Source of the DNA: Ligustrum vulgare
Taxonomy: Eukaryota; Streptophyta; Magnoliopsida; Lamiales; Oleaceae
DNA: 64,000 nucleotides
NCBI GenBank assembly: GCA_963555705.1
Contig: OY743182.1
Coordinates: 53,262,592 to 53,326,591 of the forward strand
Direction of reading: 5' to 3'
Of this stretch, positions 23,824-35,535 are shown in pieces. Position 1 is the stretch's first letter, and the number at the start of each line of letters is the position of its first letter. A program made the position numbers and the translations under genes. A model generated the notes under the pieces. It saw nothing but the letters and a program-made list of their open reading frames with translations. It was not told the origin of the DNA and searched no databases.

Positions 23824-24154
23824 CAAGTAAGAAATCTTATAGGGAGAAAGGAAATTATAAATTATCAACAATTTGTGTAAGCAAGTAATATTTTTTGTTT
23901 TTCATTACGTTATTTTTTGTTAGACATTGTATTTTTATAACTTATTCAATAAATAATTGTCAATTATATCTTTCTTGCATTGCTAGAATATTAGACCAAG
24001 TAAGAAATCTTATAGGGAGAAAGGAAATTATAAATTATGCAAGTAATATTTTTTATTTTTCATTATATTATTTTTAACAGACATTATATTTTTAAAATTT
24101 ATTCAATAAATAGTTATCAATTATAGCTTTCTTACATTGCGATTACTAGTTGTT
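23824..24154. repeat. Tandem duplication, 173 bp unit
   Basis: Two adjacent copies (23824-23996 and 23997-24154) share CAAGTAAGAAATCTTATAGG and TTATTCAATAAATA. The second copy has a small internal deletion. No coding potential. Confidence 0.8.
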
Positions 24155-24833
24155 AGATATATTAACTAGTTGGTAACACCCCCCCTCCCCCCCCCCCAAA
24201 ACAACAACCACATACATAGAAACATTTACACCTATCAACTTTAAGTTTAATTATTGTTTAGTGAACTAATCAACCAATTGGATGCCAGCAGCGGCTGAAG
24301 TAATGTTACTTATATGTAGTATAAGTGATAATCAGACCTTGAGATATGTAAGACCCATATGGCAAGACTTCTACTTTTGCTTCTACTTTTAGTTGAAGAG
24401 ATTCATGAGAAAGTTATTTTAGGTCATCTTTCGTTAAAAGTTATTTTTGTCAAACAAAACATTTCTAAAAAATAATTCGAACGTGTACAAAAACAGTTTC
24501 TTAATTTTAGAAGAGATTTTTGACTTTTTAAAAGTTCTGCACAAGCCCTTATAACATGTTTGATACTTTCGACTTGATAGCATTAAATTAAATAATCGAT
24601 GAATTTAATAATTGTGGTTTTACTCTAGCTAAGTTATAAACTATAATGATTTACTTCAATGTACTGACTAAGCACGTCTCTAAATTAGAAGGAATTTTTC
24701 TCTTTGACCCTCTGGATTTTATTGTTTTGTGCTCTATTGCAAATCCATTGCATGCAGTTTCTCTTTTAATTATTCCTCCTCTCATTATAATTGTTTTGAC
24801 ATAAATTTATAGACTCAAATGGTAAGTTGGCCC
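24155..24833. other. Intergenic with C-rich tract
   Basis: A C-rich tract lies at about 24179-24197. The rest is AT-rich with no gene seen, up to the copia insertion. Confidence 0.4.
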
Positions 24834-25349
24834 TGTTGGGAATTAGGACGCAACTAATCCCGTCCAGGATCGATGTGACACAAATAAATTGGACTGAGAA
24901 AATATAAATACGCAAAAATAAAATGCAAATACGAAACACAAAGATTTACGTGGTTCAGCAATTTGCCTACGTCCACGGACCCACACCAATATATTTCACT
25001 AACTCGAAATATGAGGAGTACAAAAATACTACACTGTATTTTTATCTGCCTATGCAAAGACTATTCTCTCCAACTCACTTTTCTCCCTATTTTGTGAAAT
25101 GCCTCTCTTGTGTTGCTCTCTACACAAGATCACTCTTTGTTGTGGTGGTGTATTTTTCATTGAGGTTTTGCCCTCTATTTATAGGGAAAGTTTGGATAAA
25201 GAATCAACAATGGAAGGAATAAAATAGGTGTGAACATATGAGGATTGTAGGCTAATGGTGTCTTACCAAATAGGTGTGAACATGGACTATTAATGGTGGC
25301 TTGCCAATTTCAACAAAATTAGGCCACATTTTAGCCCCATTTTTCAACA
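24834..25349 (-). repeat. 3' LTR of the copia element
   Basis: Bounded by TGTTG and CAACA. On the minus strand a TATA box (CTATAAATAG, 25184-25175) lies downstream of two copies of ATGTTCACACCTATTT (plus-strand 25222-25237 and 25268-25283, 46 bp apart), likely U3 enhancer repeats. Confidence 0.95.
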
Positions 25350-25440
25350 ATCTCCCACTTGGGGACAAATGTGGCTTCCCCTGAGATATCTCCTTCTTGC
25401 AACTCCTTGTGAAATATGGTGTGAGTCATTTCCTTTGTCT

Positions 25441-28400
25441 TCACTTCAGAAGACCAATTGAAGCTGAGCACAGCTCCAATTTTTCCTTTGTTACTGTCTT
25501 GGTCATCATGTCGGCTGGGTTCTTGCTACCCTGGATCTTCTCTAGTGTTAATACTTCATCCTCTAGAAGAGACCTGATGAAGTGATAACGGAGTCCAATG
25601 TGCTTGGTTCTAGAATGAAATGCTGAATTCTTTGCCAGATGTATCGCACTCTGACTATCACTGTGCAAAACATTCTTCTCCTGACTGAATCCCAATTCTG
25701 CCAACAAACCCTGTAACCAGATCATTTCTTTGCTAGCCTCGGTTACTGCCACGTACTCTGCTTCTTTAGTGGATAGAGCAACAATCTTCTGTATCTGCGA
25801 AATCCAGCTAACTGCAGTAGTACCTACTGTGAAAATATAACCAGTAGTACTTCTCCTGCGATCTACCTCGCCAGCAAAATCTGCATCTACAAAACCTTGT
25901 AGAGCCACCTCGCCTCGTCCAAAGCATAAGCATCTATCAGTAGTTCCCCGTAGAAATCTTAATATCCACTTTACTGCTTCCCAATGCTGCTTTCCTGGAT
26001 TTGCCATAAACCTGCTCACAACTCCCACTGCATGAGCAATATCTGGTCTGGTACAAACCATGGCATACATCAAACTTCCAATGGCTGAGGCATATGGTAT
26101 TTTAGCCATGAAGTTTATCTCGTCCTCTGTCTTAGGACTCTGATCACTAGATAGACGGAAGTGATTAGCTAGTGGCATGCTGACAGCCTTCGCACTGCAC
26201 ATGTTAAATCTCTGCAGGACTTGACTAATGTACTTGGCCTGAGATAACTGCAAGATACCCTTCTGCTTATCTCTGAAAATCCTCATTCCGAGAATCTGCT
26301 TTGCTGCACCCAAGTCCTTCATTTCGAATTCTGCTGACAGCTGCATCTTTAACTTCTTGATTTCGTCCATATCTGAGCCTGCTACTAACATATCATCGAC
26401 ATAAAGTAGCAAAATTATATAACTGGACTCGAATCTCCTGAAGTAGCAACAATGGTCAGCATTACATTTGAAGTAACCATTTTTCTGCATAAATCCGTCG
26501 AACTTCTTGTACCACTGTCTCGGGGCTTGCTTTAAGCCATACAGGCTCTTCTTCAATTTGCAAACGAGCTTCTCCTTTCCTTTGACTGAGAAGCCTTCTG
26601 GCTGCTGCATATATATTTCCTCCTCAAGGTCACCATGGAGGAAAGCAGTTTTTACATCTAACTGCTCCAAGTGCAAACCCTCTGCTGCAACAATACTCAA
26701 GACTGATCTGATTGTTGTCAGCTTCACAACTGGCGAAAATATTTCCGTGTAGTCAATTCCTTCTTTCTGCTGGAAACCTTTGACCACCAACCTCGCCTTG
26801 TATCTCTTTGATCCATCATGTTCCTCCTTGATTCTGTACACCCACTTATTGTGTAGAGCTCTCTTCCCTGTAGGTAACTCGGCTAGTTCCCACGTCTGGT
26901 TAGAGATGAGAGACTTTATCTCATCTTTCATTGCAAGCTCCCACTTGCCAGAATCACCGACCTGACATGCCTCATGATAGCATTCAGGTTCACCTGCATC
27001 AGTAAGTAACATGTAACTCATGTACTTTCTATTTGGAACATGAGGTCTGGTTGACCTTCTAAGAACAGGGACTGGAGACTGTGATGCATCAGTCTCTAGA
27101 ACAGGCTCCTGTAACTGCAGATCCTCCTCTGTCTGCTGCGACATACTACTTTCTGGAGCATCCAACTCAACATATGTTGGATCATCATGTACTGTGTCAT
27201 CGGACTGCACTGCATTTCTGTCCTTGTACATAACCTTCTCGTTGAATATGACATCCCTGCTTCTGATGACCTTTCTGTTCTGGTCATCCCATAAGCGGTA
27301 GCCGAACTCATCTCCGCCATATCCAATGAATGTGCACTTTAGTGATTTGGGGTCTAACTTGCCCCTTGCCTGGTCACTAATATGTGCATATGCGACACAT
27401 CCAAAAACTTTCAAGTGGGAAAGTTTTATTTCTTTTCTGCTCCATACTTCCTCCGGTATCCTGTACTCCAACGGTACCGAGGGTCCTCGATTGATCAAGT
27501 ACACCGCTGTGTTGACTGCTTCTGCCCAAAACTGTTTGGGCAAGCCTGCATGTAACCTCATGCTTCTGGCTCTCTCTGTTAATGTCCGGTTCATACGTTT
27601 TGCAACTCCATTTTGCTGTGGAGTCCCTGGCAACGTCCTCTCCATTTTGATGCCATTCTGGTAACATAACTTCTTGAACGCCATATCCGTATATTCTCCT
27701 CCGTTGTCGGACCTCAGCTTCTTTACTCGCAATCCTGTTTCATTTTCCACCATGGCTTTCCACTTCTTGAACACATCGAATACTTCGGACTTGTGTCTCA
27801 AGAAATAAACCCACACTTTTCTCGAGTGGTCATCAATGAAAGTCACAAAGTATGACTTTCCGCCAATAGATGAAACTGCGGTTGGTCCCCAGACGTCTGT
27901 GTGGACTAACTCAAGTTTCTCTTGCTTCCGAGTTCTGCCACTAGTGTTGAAACTCACCCTGGTCTGCTTCCCAAAGATGCAACTCTCGCATAAGTCTATA
28001 TCAGTAGACTGAAGCTCTGGTAGTTTCCCCTTTGCATGCATATACTTGAGTCCCTTCTGACTCATATGCCCAAGTCTCTGGTGCCACAAGTTTGGGCCCT
28101 CCTTGCTTTCAGCAACTGCAATTGTCACACAAGCATCCGTCGTTGTGTAGAGGGTGCCAGTATCCTTGCCTCGAGCGATAATCATGGCGCCCTTGGTGAT
28201 CTTCCAGTTATCACCAGAGAAGGTGGTGACATGTCCTTCTCCCGACAATTGCTTGACGGAGATCAAGTTCTTCCTCAATTCTGGAATATGTCTCACGTCC
28301 TTCAGCTTCCACACAGATCCATTGATCTTGATCTGTACATCACCCTTTCCAACCACGTCACACGGTTGATCATTACCGAGATAGACTCTACCAAAATCAC

Positions 28401-29337
28401 CCCGCGTATAGTTTACAAAAAACTCCTTATTTGAGGTAGCATGAAAAGATGCTCCGGAATCAATCACCCAGTATTCCGTTTTTCTCTCCAAAGAGCATAT
28501 CAAAGCATCGTCCGCTTCCTCTTCCACAACATTGACTTCTGTCCTGTCCTCCTTTTCTTTTGGAGGTGTTGGACACTGGTTTTTGTAATGACCGGTCTTC
28601 CCACACTTCCAACATTCCACAACCTTAGTTTTGTTGGAATTGTTTGGATTTCTGGATCTTGATCTTCCACTTCTGAATTTGCCATTACCCCGCCCATTTC
28701 CTCTGTTAGAATTTCTGCCTCTGCTTTCCACGTTCAATGCCGATCCTGAAGTTGAGGCACCTTCTGATTGTCGTCTGATCTCCTCCGTTAAGATCATGCT
28801 TACGACATCATCGAACTTCAATTTTGACTTTCCGGCAGAGCCACTAATTGCTGTGACTGTACCATTCCAGCTGTCTGGCAACTGCCCAAGAATTAACAAA
28901 GCTCGAACTTCATCACTAAAAGTGATTTCGACTGTGTTTAGCTGGTCCGTCACTTCATTGAATTCATTTAGGTGCTCCCCAAATCTTCCGCCTTCGGCCA
29001 TCTTCATATTGAACAGCTTTTTAATTAAGTGGACTTTATTTGCTGCAGATGGCTGTTCGTACATACTAGAAAGGGCTGCCATGAGAGACTCTGTCGTCTT
29101 CTCATTTTTTATGTTGAAGGCCACTGACTTTGACAACGTCAGCCTGATTGTGCCGAGTGCTTTTCGATCAAGCAACTCCCAATCCCCCTGGCTTATATCT
29201 TCTGGCTTTTCTTTTAGTGGCTTGTATATATCCTTCTGGTACAGATAGTCCTCCATTTGCATTTTCCAAAATCCAAAATTTGAACCATCAAATTTGTCAA
29301 TTTTGGATATTTTCTCATCTGTCGACATTGCTCCCAC
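25441..29337 (-). CDS. Copia Gag-Pol polyprotein, intact ORF with integrase E-to-K change
   Basis: A 1298-residue polyprotein, uninterrupted. Gag occupies the N-terminus (MSTDEKISKIDKFDGSNF), with a CCHC zinc knuckle at residues 242-255 (CWKCGKTGHYKNQC). The aspartic protease D-S-G is at 293-295. The integrase HHCC zinc region (WHQRLGH...CESC) and DDE core follow: D481 (HTDVWGP), D544 (RSDNGGEY), with exactly 35 residues between D544 and position 580. That position is lysine (NGVAKRMNRT), where the catalytic glutamate of DD35E integrases belongs. Reverse transcriptase has YVDD at 979-982 and SLYGLKQAPRQWY. RNase H shows VDADFAG, ALSTKEAEY and HSDSQSAIHL. All other catalytic residues I can see are present. 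It starts 118 bases after the 5' LTR. Strand transfer by this copy is probably lost; insertion may have used integrase from another copy, or the change came later. Confidence 0.95.
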   Translation of the reverse strand: MGAMSTDEKISKIDKFDGSNFGFWKMQMEDYLYQKDIYKPLKEKPEDISQGDWELLDRKALGTIRLTLSKSVAFNIKNEKTTESLMAALSSMYEQPSAANKVHLIKKLFNMKMAEGGRFGEHLNEFNEVTDQLNTVEITFSDEVRALLILGQLPDSWNGTVTAISGSAGKSKLKFDDVVSMILTEEIRRQSEGASTSGSALNVESRGRNSNRGNGRGNGKFRSGRSRSRNPNNSNKTKVVECWKCGKTGHYKNQCPTPPKEKEDRTEVNVVEEEADDALICSLERKTEYWVIDSGASFHATSNKEFFVNYTRGDFGRVYLGNDQPCDVVGKGDVQIKINGSVWKLKDVRHIPELRKNLISVKQLSGEGHVTTFSGDNWKITKGAMIIARGKDTGTLYTTTDACVTIAVAESKEGPNLWHQRLGHMSQKGLKYMHAKGKLPELQSTDIDLCESCIFGKQTRVSFNTSGRTRKQEKLELVHTDVWGPTAVSSIGGKSYFVTFIDDHSRKVWVYFLRHKSEVFDVFKKWKAMVENETGLRVKKLRSDNGGEYTDMAFKKLCYQNGIKMERTLPGTPQQNGVAKRMNRTLTERARSMRLHAGLPKQFWAEAVNTAVYLINRGPSVPLEYRIPEEVWSRKEIKLSHLKVFGCVAYAHISDQARGKLDPKSLKCTFIGYGGDEFGYRLWDDQNRKVIRSRDVIFNEKVMYKDRNAVQSDDTVHDDPTYVELDAPESSMSQQTEEDLQLQEPVLETDASQSPVPVLRRSTRPHVPNRKYMSYMLLTDAGEPECYHEACQVGDSGKWELAMKDEIKSLISNQTWELAELPTGKRALHNKWVYRIKEEHDGSKRYKARLVVKGFQQKEGIDYTEIFSPVVKLTTIRSVLSIVAAEGLHLEQLDVKTAFLHGDLEEEIYMQQPEGFSVKGKEKLVCKLKKSLYGLKQAPRQWYKKFDGFMQKNGYFKCNADHCCYFRRFESSYIILLLYVDDMLVAGSDMDEIKKLKMQLSAEFEMKDLGAAKQILGMRIFRDKQKGILQLSQAKYISQVLQRFNMCSAKAVSMPLANHFRLSSDQSPKTEDEINFMAKIPYASAIGSLMYAMVCTRPDIAHAVGVVSRFMANPGKQHWEAVKWILRFLRGTTDRCLCFGRGEVALQGFVDADFAGEVDRRRSTTGYIFTVGTTAVSWISQIQKIVALSTKEAEYVAVTEASKEMIWLQGLLAELGFSQEKNVLHSDSQSAIHLAKNSAFHSRTKHIGLRYHFIRSLLEDEVLTLEKIQGSKNPADMMTKTVTKEKLELCSASIGLLK

Positions 29338-29455
29338 TCGATCACAAAACAGTCTAAAGAAATCTTTTCTGATGTGGAAGATCAGTCAAAGCTGCAACCA
29401 CAGAGCATACTAAGAATTTCAAAAGATTTTAATGAGCCAAAGCTCTGATACCAAT

Positions 29456-29971
29456 TGTTGGGAATTAGGACGCAACTAATCCCGCCCAGGATCGATGTGA
29501 CACAAATAAATTGGACTGAGAAAATATAAATACGCAAAAATAAAATGCAAATACGAAACACAAAGATTTACGTGGTTCAGCAATTTGCCTACGTCCACGG
29601 ACCCACACCAATATATTTCACTAACTCGAAATATGAGGAGTACAAAAATACTACACTGTATTTTTATCTGCCTATGCAAAGGCTATTCTCTCCAACTCAC
29701 TTTTCTCCCTATTTTGTGAAATGCCTCTCTTGTGTTGCTCTCTACACAAGATCACTCTTTGTTGTGGTGGTGTATTTTTCATTGAGGTTTTGCCCTCTAT
29801 TTATAGGGAAAGTTTGGATAAAGAATCAACAATGGAAGGAATAAAATAGGTGTGAACATATGAGGATTGTAGGCTAATGGTGTCTTACCAAATAGGTGTG
29901 AACATGGACTATTAATGGTGGCTTGCCAATTTCAACAAAATTAGGCCACATTTTAGCCCCATTTTTCAACA
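29456..29971 (-). repeat. 5' LTR (promoter-bearing) of the copia element
   Basis: Drives minus-strand transcription. The TATA box is at 29806-29797 on the minus strand. It differs from the 3' LTR at two sites only. Confidence 0.95.
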
Positions 29972-29976
29972 GGCCC

Positions 29977-32900
29977 TCCACAAAACAATTTTCAAGAAGT
30001 CTATTTGCATTTGATGGGATATGATTACCAAAGAATAAGTAATTATATATATTGTTTCTATAGAACATCAAATTCGACATGTTTGCTATGTTGGATGACA
30101 AATTTAAATGATTAATTTATATTTCACAAGTTTTCTTAATTATATTCGGATTATCAAACCTGAGATTAATGTATGGTTCTAAAAAAGCTTTGATTAAAGA
30201 AAAATAGTAGAGATGTGATGTAGAAGGTGAGGCAAACTTCTCTCAATAAGTCAATTTTACGGTGATGAATTAGCCCGATTCACGGATAAAACTAAATTTG
30301 TTGGTCATAATGTCAATGACTCAACTTATCAATGTCAATGCATTGTATGCTAATAATGCTAGTTTGAAGAGTACTTGAACCACTTAAATATTCACTTATT
30401 TCTTCTTTTACTACTCCAACTCCTCATATATGCAAATCGATCGAGATGTAGCTAATTATTGTATTGCACTCATGAGTGACCAAAAAAACCGTATAATTTA
30501 TGTTAAATTTATTGTGAATAAGATATATAATTTCTTATTTGCGCTTATAATTAATATCGTCCCATCAAGATATTAATTAATTTGAATGGAGTGTGATCGA
30601 GTTTGAAGAGTACTAGAACCACTCAAGTTCTTCACTTATTTCTTCTCTTACTAGTGCAACTAGTCTTTGTATGTGAATCGAGTAAGATTGCTAAATTTGC
30701 AATAGTCAACACGAAAATCAAAATTATTTGCATTCTTCTACTCTGGTGTCAAGTATACTGCAGAATTTGTATCTTTATTATACTTGGTTTGTACACTGGC
30801 AACATGACAAACTTCACATGTCTCAATCATGATCTACCTTGCATTTTGTAGTCAAGTGTAATACATTGAGATTCAATAATAAAAACTCAATTTTACTTAT
30901 CATTTTTAATTTTTTATTATACCTAATATGAGCCTTAACATTATATTGTAAGGTGGTAGATCGTTTGGGAACTATCCTAAAATTCGATTACTTTTTTGAG
31001 CTTTAGATTTATCGATTGCTTGTTTAAATTTGTTTAACTTTGATATGATATTGACCATTTTATCTTACAACAATATTATAAGTTGATAAGGAGCGACCGT
31101 ACTTCAGTGTGTATGTGTTCTTTCTCTTTGTAATTCTTGTAGCAGATTCACCAAATTATCAAAGATGGAAAATATTTGTGTTGACATGTAATATAATTGA
31201 ATCACATGTTTTAATTATTCATCCTTTCACATATTGGGACGTGGGTTTCATCTTAGAAGGTTTATTTATTAAGTGGTTCACAATATTATTTACCCAACGT
31301 CAAGTCAATGTAAGATTTTAGAACTATGCTACGTTGTCAAATTGATTTATCGACTGACTTACCTACAGTATACTTGGCAGACATCCATCACTTTACCCAT
31401 CATAACATCTTTAAAATCAATCATCACAATTGTGCCAACACATAAGTTGGTAAATTATTAGGTAAATCAATCTGGCTAAGTAGATTTTCAAGATGTTATT
31501 CACTTAATTAATTCTCTCTCTCTCTTTTTGAATAAAGAATGTTATCTCAACTCCCTCAAGCGATGGAAAATTTGAGAACACCAATCTTTGCAGCTGTGGA
31601 CTCGTGTGAAACATAGTCAAGAGCTCATTTGAGTTTAATGGACTATAATATATCTCATATTAAAACTTGAATGTTCATTTTATTTTAAAAGATTAAACCC
31701 AAACCTTCAATGCTAGTTAATATTTTAATTTTTAAGTGACTCGGGATTTATGCCTTCATATATACCGGCTACTACCGCTTTACGTGAACACAACTACTTT
31801 GAAAGTCAATTGCAAGGCTTTCTTCCATCGTGGATCAACTCATTAATATGCTCTAATTATGTGCATCCACATGAACATGTTCGGGAAGATATTTACAAAC
31901 AAAAAGAAATGAGTGGTGGAGAAATTGATCGTACTTATGAACGCTATAAAATATGTAATTAAAAGGTGTTTTGCTAATATGCCTTTGCATTCAAGATGTT
32001 TATAGAAATCGTCCCAAGGATATGCTAAATTTGGAGTTTCGCTCTAACACTACTTGTTAGGATTTGAAGATCCGTTCAAAAGATTAATTGATTAAATAAA
32101 GTAGTCAATCCCCTTACAAATGCATTGTCAATCTTATGTCTAATTGTTTGTATGAATGGAAAAGTATCTATGGTAATTAACATGTAAACTAACATAAACA
32201 TTCGATATACAAACATCAAGTATTTTGATACACTTGAAGCATAAATGTCACATGTATAATTAGATAAGGACCATGCTATATGAATATAGAGGGTGCCATC
32301 CCAGGTGCCACCCCCCTCACATAGTCGGTGGTGTCACTAATTATGAAGCCGGCCCAACACACATTCATGTGAGGAGGGTGATACCCTCTATGTTCAAATA
32401 TCATCTTTATATATATTATAATAACAAAGTTGCCAAATAAAATACCACATAGTTTTCCGCCTTTTTTACACTTTCCTAAAATGAAAATTCATGGTTTATA
32501 GAGATTAAAAAAAGTGATGATATATATACATTTCAAAATTACTTTTATCTTGAGAATATAAACAGTCACTTTGAAAATGATTTTATCTCATTATTAGTAA
32601 TGTTATATATCCAGCTATTAATTAATTGGTATTTTCAATATATGTTTATAATTTGGAATTATGATGTAGAGTTTGAATATAAAATTATATTGATAAAAGA
32701 ATACAACCATGTACACTTTTAAGCGATGAATTAATAATAATAACATAAGTAAAAAAGTATTGCTTTAAAAAAGTTATTATAATAATTAAAATACTATTGA
32801 AAAGAAAAGAACATAACTTAATTATATTATGAAAAGAATATAATTAAAAATTTAAATTTGTAAAATAGTATTAAAAGTAACATAATTAAAAATGTATGTT

Positions 32901-33209
32901 GTTTTAATTAATAATAATAATAATGTTGTAATAATAAAACAGTATTTAAAAGAACGTAATTTAATTATGTAATTAAAAAAAATATAACTACATATATGTA
33001 TATATTGTTTTAATTAAATACATGTTATACTAATAATAAAATAGTATTTAAAATAACGTAATTAAAAATGTATAATGTTTTACTAAAGCTATAATAATTA
33101 ATCAGTATTAAAGACAACATAATTATTAGTGAATTTATTAGTAAAGTAAAACAGTATTAAAAAGCATATATAACATAATACACATCTTTAATTATGTTAT
33201 ATATGCTTT
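29977..33209. other. Intergenic, no gene seen
   Basis: AT-rich, with scattered short ORFs lacking recognisable domains. About 32530-33209 is extremely AT-rich with repeated AATAATAA and TAATTAAAA motifs, and probably belongs to the Helitron ending at 33243. A short inverted-repeat element lies at 32287-32392. Confidence 0.4.
32287..32392. mobile_element. Very short inverted-repeat element (about 106 bp)
   Basis: Left TAGAGGGTGCCATCCC and CACCCCCCTCACAT are mirrored on the right by ATGTGAGGAGGGTGATACCC followed by TCTA. It would fold into a hairpin with an imperfect stem. No TSD was fixed; it could be a tiny MITE or a foldback remnant. Confidence 0.5.
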
Positions 33210-33243
33210 TTATGTCCCGTGCATCACACGTGGGAAATACTAG
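33210..33243 (+). mobile_element. Helitron 3' terminus
   Basis: CCCGTGCATCACACGTGGG followed by AAATACTAG, ending at 33243 with T next. This has the hairpin-like core and CTAG end of plant Helitrons and is closely similar to the ends at 10832 and 18371. The 5' end was not found. Confidence 0.65.
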
Positions 33244-33774
33244 TTATTCATTAAGACAAATAATTTGGGTAGTAGCTATCCATTTTATTCATCAAGTTGG
33301 CAGTGTAATCGATTGCGCTGCGCATTTGAGACTTTGTCTCATATTATTCATCATCGCCCACCCTATTCTATTCAAATAAGGGTGATTGCCAAATTCATAA
33401 TGGAAATCCCATATAGCCCTATAAATTCAACATAGATATGAGTGATATTTGATGATTTTCTTAGGAAGATATAAATAAATTTATAAAACGATATTTTGAA
33501 AAGTCACCTACTCATTGCATGTTTATGTGAGTGTTGCATACTAGTAGATAAAGGCTCAACTCAAAAAAATACGGTATACAAATTCTGTTTAGCCTACCAT
33601 TTTTAATTGACCTAAAGATCCTCGATCTTTTCTTATTGTCACACTTATGTATTAACTCCTTTTTTTTTTTTTTTTTTTTTTTTTTTCAGAACGTCCTCCA
33701 AAAGAGATTTATTTACTTCTCACTTGTCAAATAAACAAAGGGAAACTAGAGCATTTTGTCCATATAGGTTTGCT
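33244..33774. other. Intergenic with long poly-T
   Basis: Contains a T run of about 28 (33659-33686). No gene was seen. Confidence 0.4.
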
Positions 33775-34679
33775 TAGTGATGGCAACAGGGCAGATCTGT
33801 GTGTAAGGATTTTAATCAATCGTGTGGGCTTATATGTGAATTATTGTATATTGAATAAAAGGCTATCAAATTTGGTTAAACCCATTTAAAGTGATCTAAT
33901 AAGGATTTTATATATATCGGGCTTTAATGCATTTAATTAATGTATGAGCTTTTATGTGTTCTACCGGCCATTACCTAATTCATGATGAGCCGGATTAGGT
34001 TAATGGCAATACAGTATATAAAGTCGGTTATGGTCTCTGAATCGTACGTACTGTTCATTCTGTCTAACATCCCATCATCAGAGAGAAAATAAAGACTATG
34101 TATTGATTTAGAAGATCCAACCAACCGAATCGTTCATCGTGAATCATGTTTGATTAAGGTACGCTTCCGCTTCAGTTATTTAATTCTTGATAATTCAGTA
34201 TGATGATTTTTGGGTCATAGATAAATAATTTGTCTGTGATAAATTTTACAACAAGTGGTATCAAAGCCAATCATCGTGTTGATTATCATATATGTGTTTA
34301 ATCTTGTGAATTTGGACAATCACGTACACTGCCATGGATTTGTTTGTATATAAATCGTGCCTATACATGTATGTATATGCGAAATCAGATTTCAAAATTG
34401 AACATATAAAATTTGTTGAATTCATATGTTTACTTCCAACATTCTTACAGCCTATATATATAACATATACAAGGGATTAAGATTCAGATTCTCGGTTGAA
34501 TTTGATTTTAGGGTGTTGGATAATGGATATGGATGTTGAAAATTTGATTTCGAAATGGGATTATGAATATATGGATCTATTGAATTCGATTTTTGGATTG
34601 TTGAGAATGGTTTTGAATCTGGTTTTGGAGTTGAAGTATGAATTAGGTTGTTGTGCTGTGGTGTTTGTTGGTGGAGGAT

Positions 34680-34875
34680 TTAGTCGAGAAGGTCGAAGAT
34701 GGGGGCGCCAGGTGTGCGCCGATGCATTGCGCGCGCCTCTGTCGTTCGCGTTATGAGGGATGGGTTTCAGCGTCGCTGCGCGCAACGCTGTGCCTCTGCA
34801 GTGCAGCGCCGACGATGGCGCTGCAGGCGATGGAGGCTGGCGCTGCGTTCTCCGGTTCGTGGGGGCGGCGATAAG
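34680..34875 (+). other. GC-rich patch inside the non-autonomous LTR element
   Basis: GC content jumps sharply, with many GCGC/CGCG steps (for example GCATTGCGCGCGCC), in an otherwise AT-rich element. ORFs occur in several frames on both strands, as expected from base composition; none resembles a known protein. Confidence 0.5.
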
Positions 34876-35049
34876 GTTAAATAAAAACCCTAGCAAGCTG
34901 TCATGATTTTGAAGAAGGGGCTTACACCGAAAATTAGGAGTTTAAAAGGACTCCTTTGCAATTTCTGGTTATTTGAACATCAGGTCCTCCAAGGTTATTA
35001 TGAAATAAAGTTTAAACCCTAAAGGCTATGGAATTTATAACTAAGCCCC

Positions 35050-35535
35050 TCAGGTTATAAATTTATTTAAGTCAGGACCTCTCAAGTTATGAAATTTTAT
35101 GATTCAGCCCCTGGAGTTTGAAAATTTTCCAATCCAGTCCCTAACGTTTGAAAATTTTGAAAATTGGTCCTTAATGTTTGAAAATCTTCATATTTAGTCG
35201 CTAAAGTTTGAAAATGTTCTAATTCAGTCCCCTAAGGTTTGAAAATTTTCTAATATAGCACCTAAAGTTCTGAAATTCTCTAATTTGGTCCCTTAAAGTT
35301 TGAAATTTTTCATTTTCAGTCCCTAAAATTTGAAAATTTTCATTTTCAGTCCTTAAAGTTTCCAAATTCACTATTTTGGACCTCTAAAGTTTGATTTTCT
35401 TTCAAATTGGGACCTAAAGTTTGAAATTTCTCTAAATTGGCCAATTAGATTTTGGAAAAATTATAATTTAAGTCCTTCAAGCTTAAAATTTTACATAATT
35501 GGCCACCTAAGGTTTAAGAATATTACAATTGACTC
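35050..35535 (+). repeat. About 30 bp degenerate tandem repeats
   Basis: About a dozen or more imperfect units of the form CAGTCCCTAAAGTTTGAAAA with TTTTC/TCTAATT spacers. They lie between the GC-rich patch and the 3' LTR. No coding potential. Confidence 0.75.

Larger units (their letters stand above)
24834..29971 (-). mobile_element. Complete Ty1/copia LTR retrotransposon, very recent
   Basis: Two 516 bp LTRs (24834-25349 and 29456-29971) differ at two positions by my reading (24863 T vs 29485 C; 25060 A vs 29682 G). A perfect 5 bp TSD GGCCC flanks it (24829-24833, 29972-29976). On the minus strand the PBS TGGTATCAGAGCT (29453-29441) follows the 5' LTR and the polypurine tract CCCCAAGTGGGAGAT (25364-25350) precedes the 3' LTR. 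One intact Gag-Pol ORF fills the interior. Near-identical LTRs mean a recent insertion. The lineage looks Tork/TNT1-like, inferred from Gag and RT motifs. Confidence 0.97.

Noticed and set aside
28631..29248. 205-residue plus-strand ORF
   Set aside because: Antisense shadow of the copia Gag reading frame.
34496..34896. Several ORFs on both strands (up to 111 residues)
   Set aside because: They arise from the GC-rich patch inside a non-coding LTR element; no protein similarity was recognised.
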